Assembly (NCBI GenBank): GCA_040218145.1
Contig: JAVJQK010000076.1
Span: 248,001 to 312,000 of the forward strand
Reading direction: 5' to 3'
From: Sandaracinaceae bacterium
GTDB taxonomy: Bacteria > Myxococcota_A > Polyangia > Polyangiales > Sandaracinaceae
DNA: 64,000 nucleotides
The number at the start of each line of letters is the position of its first letter. The first letter of the stretch is position 1. The notes beneath the pieces were generated by a model, which had not been told where the DNA came from, made no database searches, and saw only the letters and a list, made by a program, of their open reading frames with translations. A program made the position numbers and the translations under genes. Of the stretch, positions 63,101 through 64,000 are shown piece after piece.

Positions 63101-64000
63101 GTGGCCGACACCTGGGTCCTCGCGAATCCGAACGCTGGCAGCGCCGAAGCTGCGGACGAGCTCCGTCACGCGGCGGAGGCGCGCGGCTGGCGGTGGGTGG
63201 CGTGCGAGGGCGCGTCCGACGGGGCGGGGCACGCGCGCGAGGCCTGCGAGCGCGGCATCGCGCGGGTCTTCGCGGCCGGCGGCGACGGCACGGTGCACAC
63301 CATCGCGGGCGGCCTCCTCGAGGGCGGCGGTGGGCCCGTGCTCGGGGTGCTGCCGCTCGGCACGGGCAACGACCTCGCGCGCTCGCTCGGCCTGGGGGTC
63401 GAGCCGCTCGCGGCGCTCGAGGAGCTCGAGCAGGGTCGGACGCGGCGCATCGACGTCGGTCGGTTCACGAGCGACGAGGCGGTGCGCTGGCTGATCAACG
63501 TCTCGGCCTGGGGCTTCGCGGGCGAGGTCGATCAGGTGATCGAGGAAGAGACCAAGCGTAATTGGGGCACGCTCGCCTACGTGGGCGGCGCGCTCGAGGT
63601 GCTCGGCGACCTGCCGCTCTACGACGTCCAGCTCTTCGTCGGCGGCGCGCTGGTCGAGCAGGCGCGCTGCGTCGGGGTGACGCTGGCCAACGCCCGCACG
63701 TGCGGCGGCGGGGTGGTGGTGGCGCCGACGGCGGACCTCGAAGACGGCCTGCTCGACGTCACGCTGGTGACCGAGGGGAGCCCGCTCCAGCTCGCGACGA
63801 CGGCGGCGCGGCTGCGCGGCGGACAGACGCTCTCCGATCCGCGGGTGCGCCATCACCTCGGCGCGGAGATCGAGCTGCGGGTGGATCCGCCGATGCTCGC
63901 CAACGTCGACGGGGAGCTGCTCGGGCGCTTCAGCCAGGCCCGCTTCGAGGTGCGCCGCGGCGCGCTGGCGGTCCTGGTGGGCGGCGGCTATCGCCGTGAG
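63101..64000 (+). CDS. diacylglycerol-kinase-family lipid kinase (runs off the window)
   Basis: 300 codons are present and no stop is reached before the window end, so the gene is partial at its 3' side. The N-terminal nucleotide-binding domain has LANPNAGSA and the diagnostic [14 protein letters not shown]. It then shows [18 protein letters not shown] and the C-terminal beta-sandwich with [31 protein letters not shown]. These define the DagK/YegS/BmrU lipid-kinase family, which phosphorylates diacylglycerol or sphingosine-like lipids. The start GTG at 63101 is the first that keeps the fold. Confidence 0.93.
   Translation, partial: MADTWVLANPNAGSAEAADELRHAAEARGWRWVACEGASDGAGHAREACERGIARVFAAGGDGTVHTIAGGLLEGGGGPVLGVLPLGTGNDLARSLGLGVEPLAALEELEQGRTRRIDVGRFTSDEAVRWLINVSAWGFAGEVDQVIEEETKRNWGTLAYVGGALEVLGDLPLYDVQLFVGGALVEQARCVGVTLANARTCGGGVVVAPTADLEDGLLDVTLVTEGSPLQLATTAARLRGGQTLSDPRVRHHLGAEIELRVDPPMLANVDGELLGRFSQARFEVRRGALAVLVGGGYRRE

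Overview
The window is about 64 kb of very GC-rich bacterial DNA carrying dnaA, dnaN and recF. It most resembles the chromosome of a myxobacterium (Myxococcota, Polyangia/Sandaracinus-like). This is inferred from the gene style: a Hanks-type kinase with a C-terminal membrane segment, many Cys-rich or Asp-Ala-Ser-rich secreted lipoproteins, MopE-like Cys repeats, FHA-GGDEF proteins and TPR membrane proteins. No rRNA, tRNA, CRISPR array or intact insertion sequence was seen.

Layout. 0.2-0.3 kb: a long hairpin-forming inverted repeat. 0.3-2.7 kb (minus): sigma factor, membrane anti-sigma-like protein, response regulator and EamA transporter in one coupled unit. 2.8-4.2 kb: CbiX-type chelatase and an outer-membrane protein. 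4.2-9.3 kb: origin-like DNA with DnaA boxes, dnaA, a TerB-like gene, a second DnaA-box/AT-rich stretch, dnaN and recF, then an RND/MMPL exporter overlapping recF. 11.7-14.3 kb (minus): FHA-GGDEF cyclase, TPR protein and Cys-rich lipoprotein. 14.4-19.3 kb (plus): carotenoid operon crtI, crtB, a UbiE-like methyltransferase and a CrtU-like desaturase, with a Rieske protein nearby. 22-27 kb: Ser/Thr kinase and small membrane proteins.

27.1-36.1 kb (minus) is a menaquinone operon: IspB-like prenyl diphosphate synthase, menG/ubiE, menF, menD, menH, menA, menC, menE. Almost every junction is a 4-bp GTGA/ATGA overlap; menB is absent. 36.2-36.6 kb is a repeat block. Then come crtY-type lycopene cyclase, an orphan FliI/SctN-type ATPase and dnaJ (all minus). 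Carotenoid and menaquinone genes therefore bracket each other, both drawing on prenyl diphosphates. 40.4-40.7 kb is a G/C-skewed minisatellite.

40.8-45.1 kb holds a large ADP-ribosylglycohydrolase with a very long low-complexity linker, followed by an XRE/nucleotidyltransferase pair lying between two copies of a 27-bp repeat. 45.1-50.2 kb has Cys-rich secreted proteins and an acyl-CoA oxidase with a TerB-like N-terminus. 50-57 kb has AraC and TetR regulators, a macrodomain-like protein, a cytochrome P450 with a clear palindromic operator, an RluA pseudouridine synthase and Pcm. 57-60 kb has a DUF3570/DUF4266 pair and a Gly-rich lipoprotein. 60-64 kb has uvrB, a TPR membrane protein and a diacylglycerol-kinase-family gene cut by the window end.

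Intergenic spaces are unusually rich in small repeats: 80-bp units with perfect terminal inverted repeats, TGCCCN hexamer tracts, a duplicated 145-bp unit, hairpins and a G12 run. Start codons are often GTG or TTG, and translational coupling is the rule.
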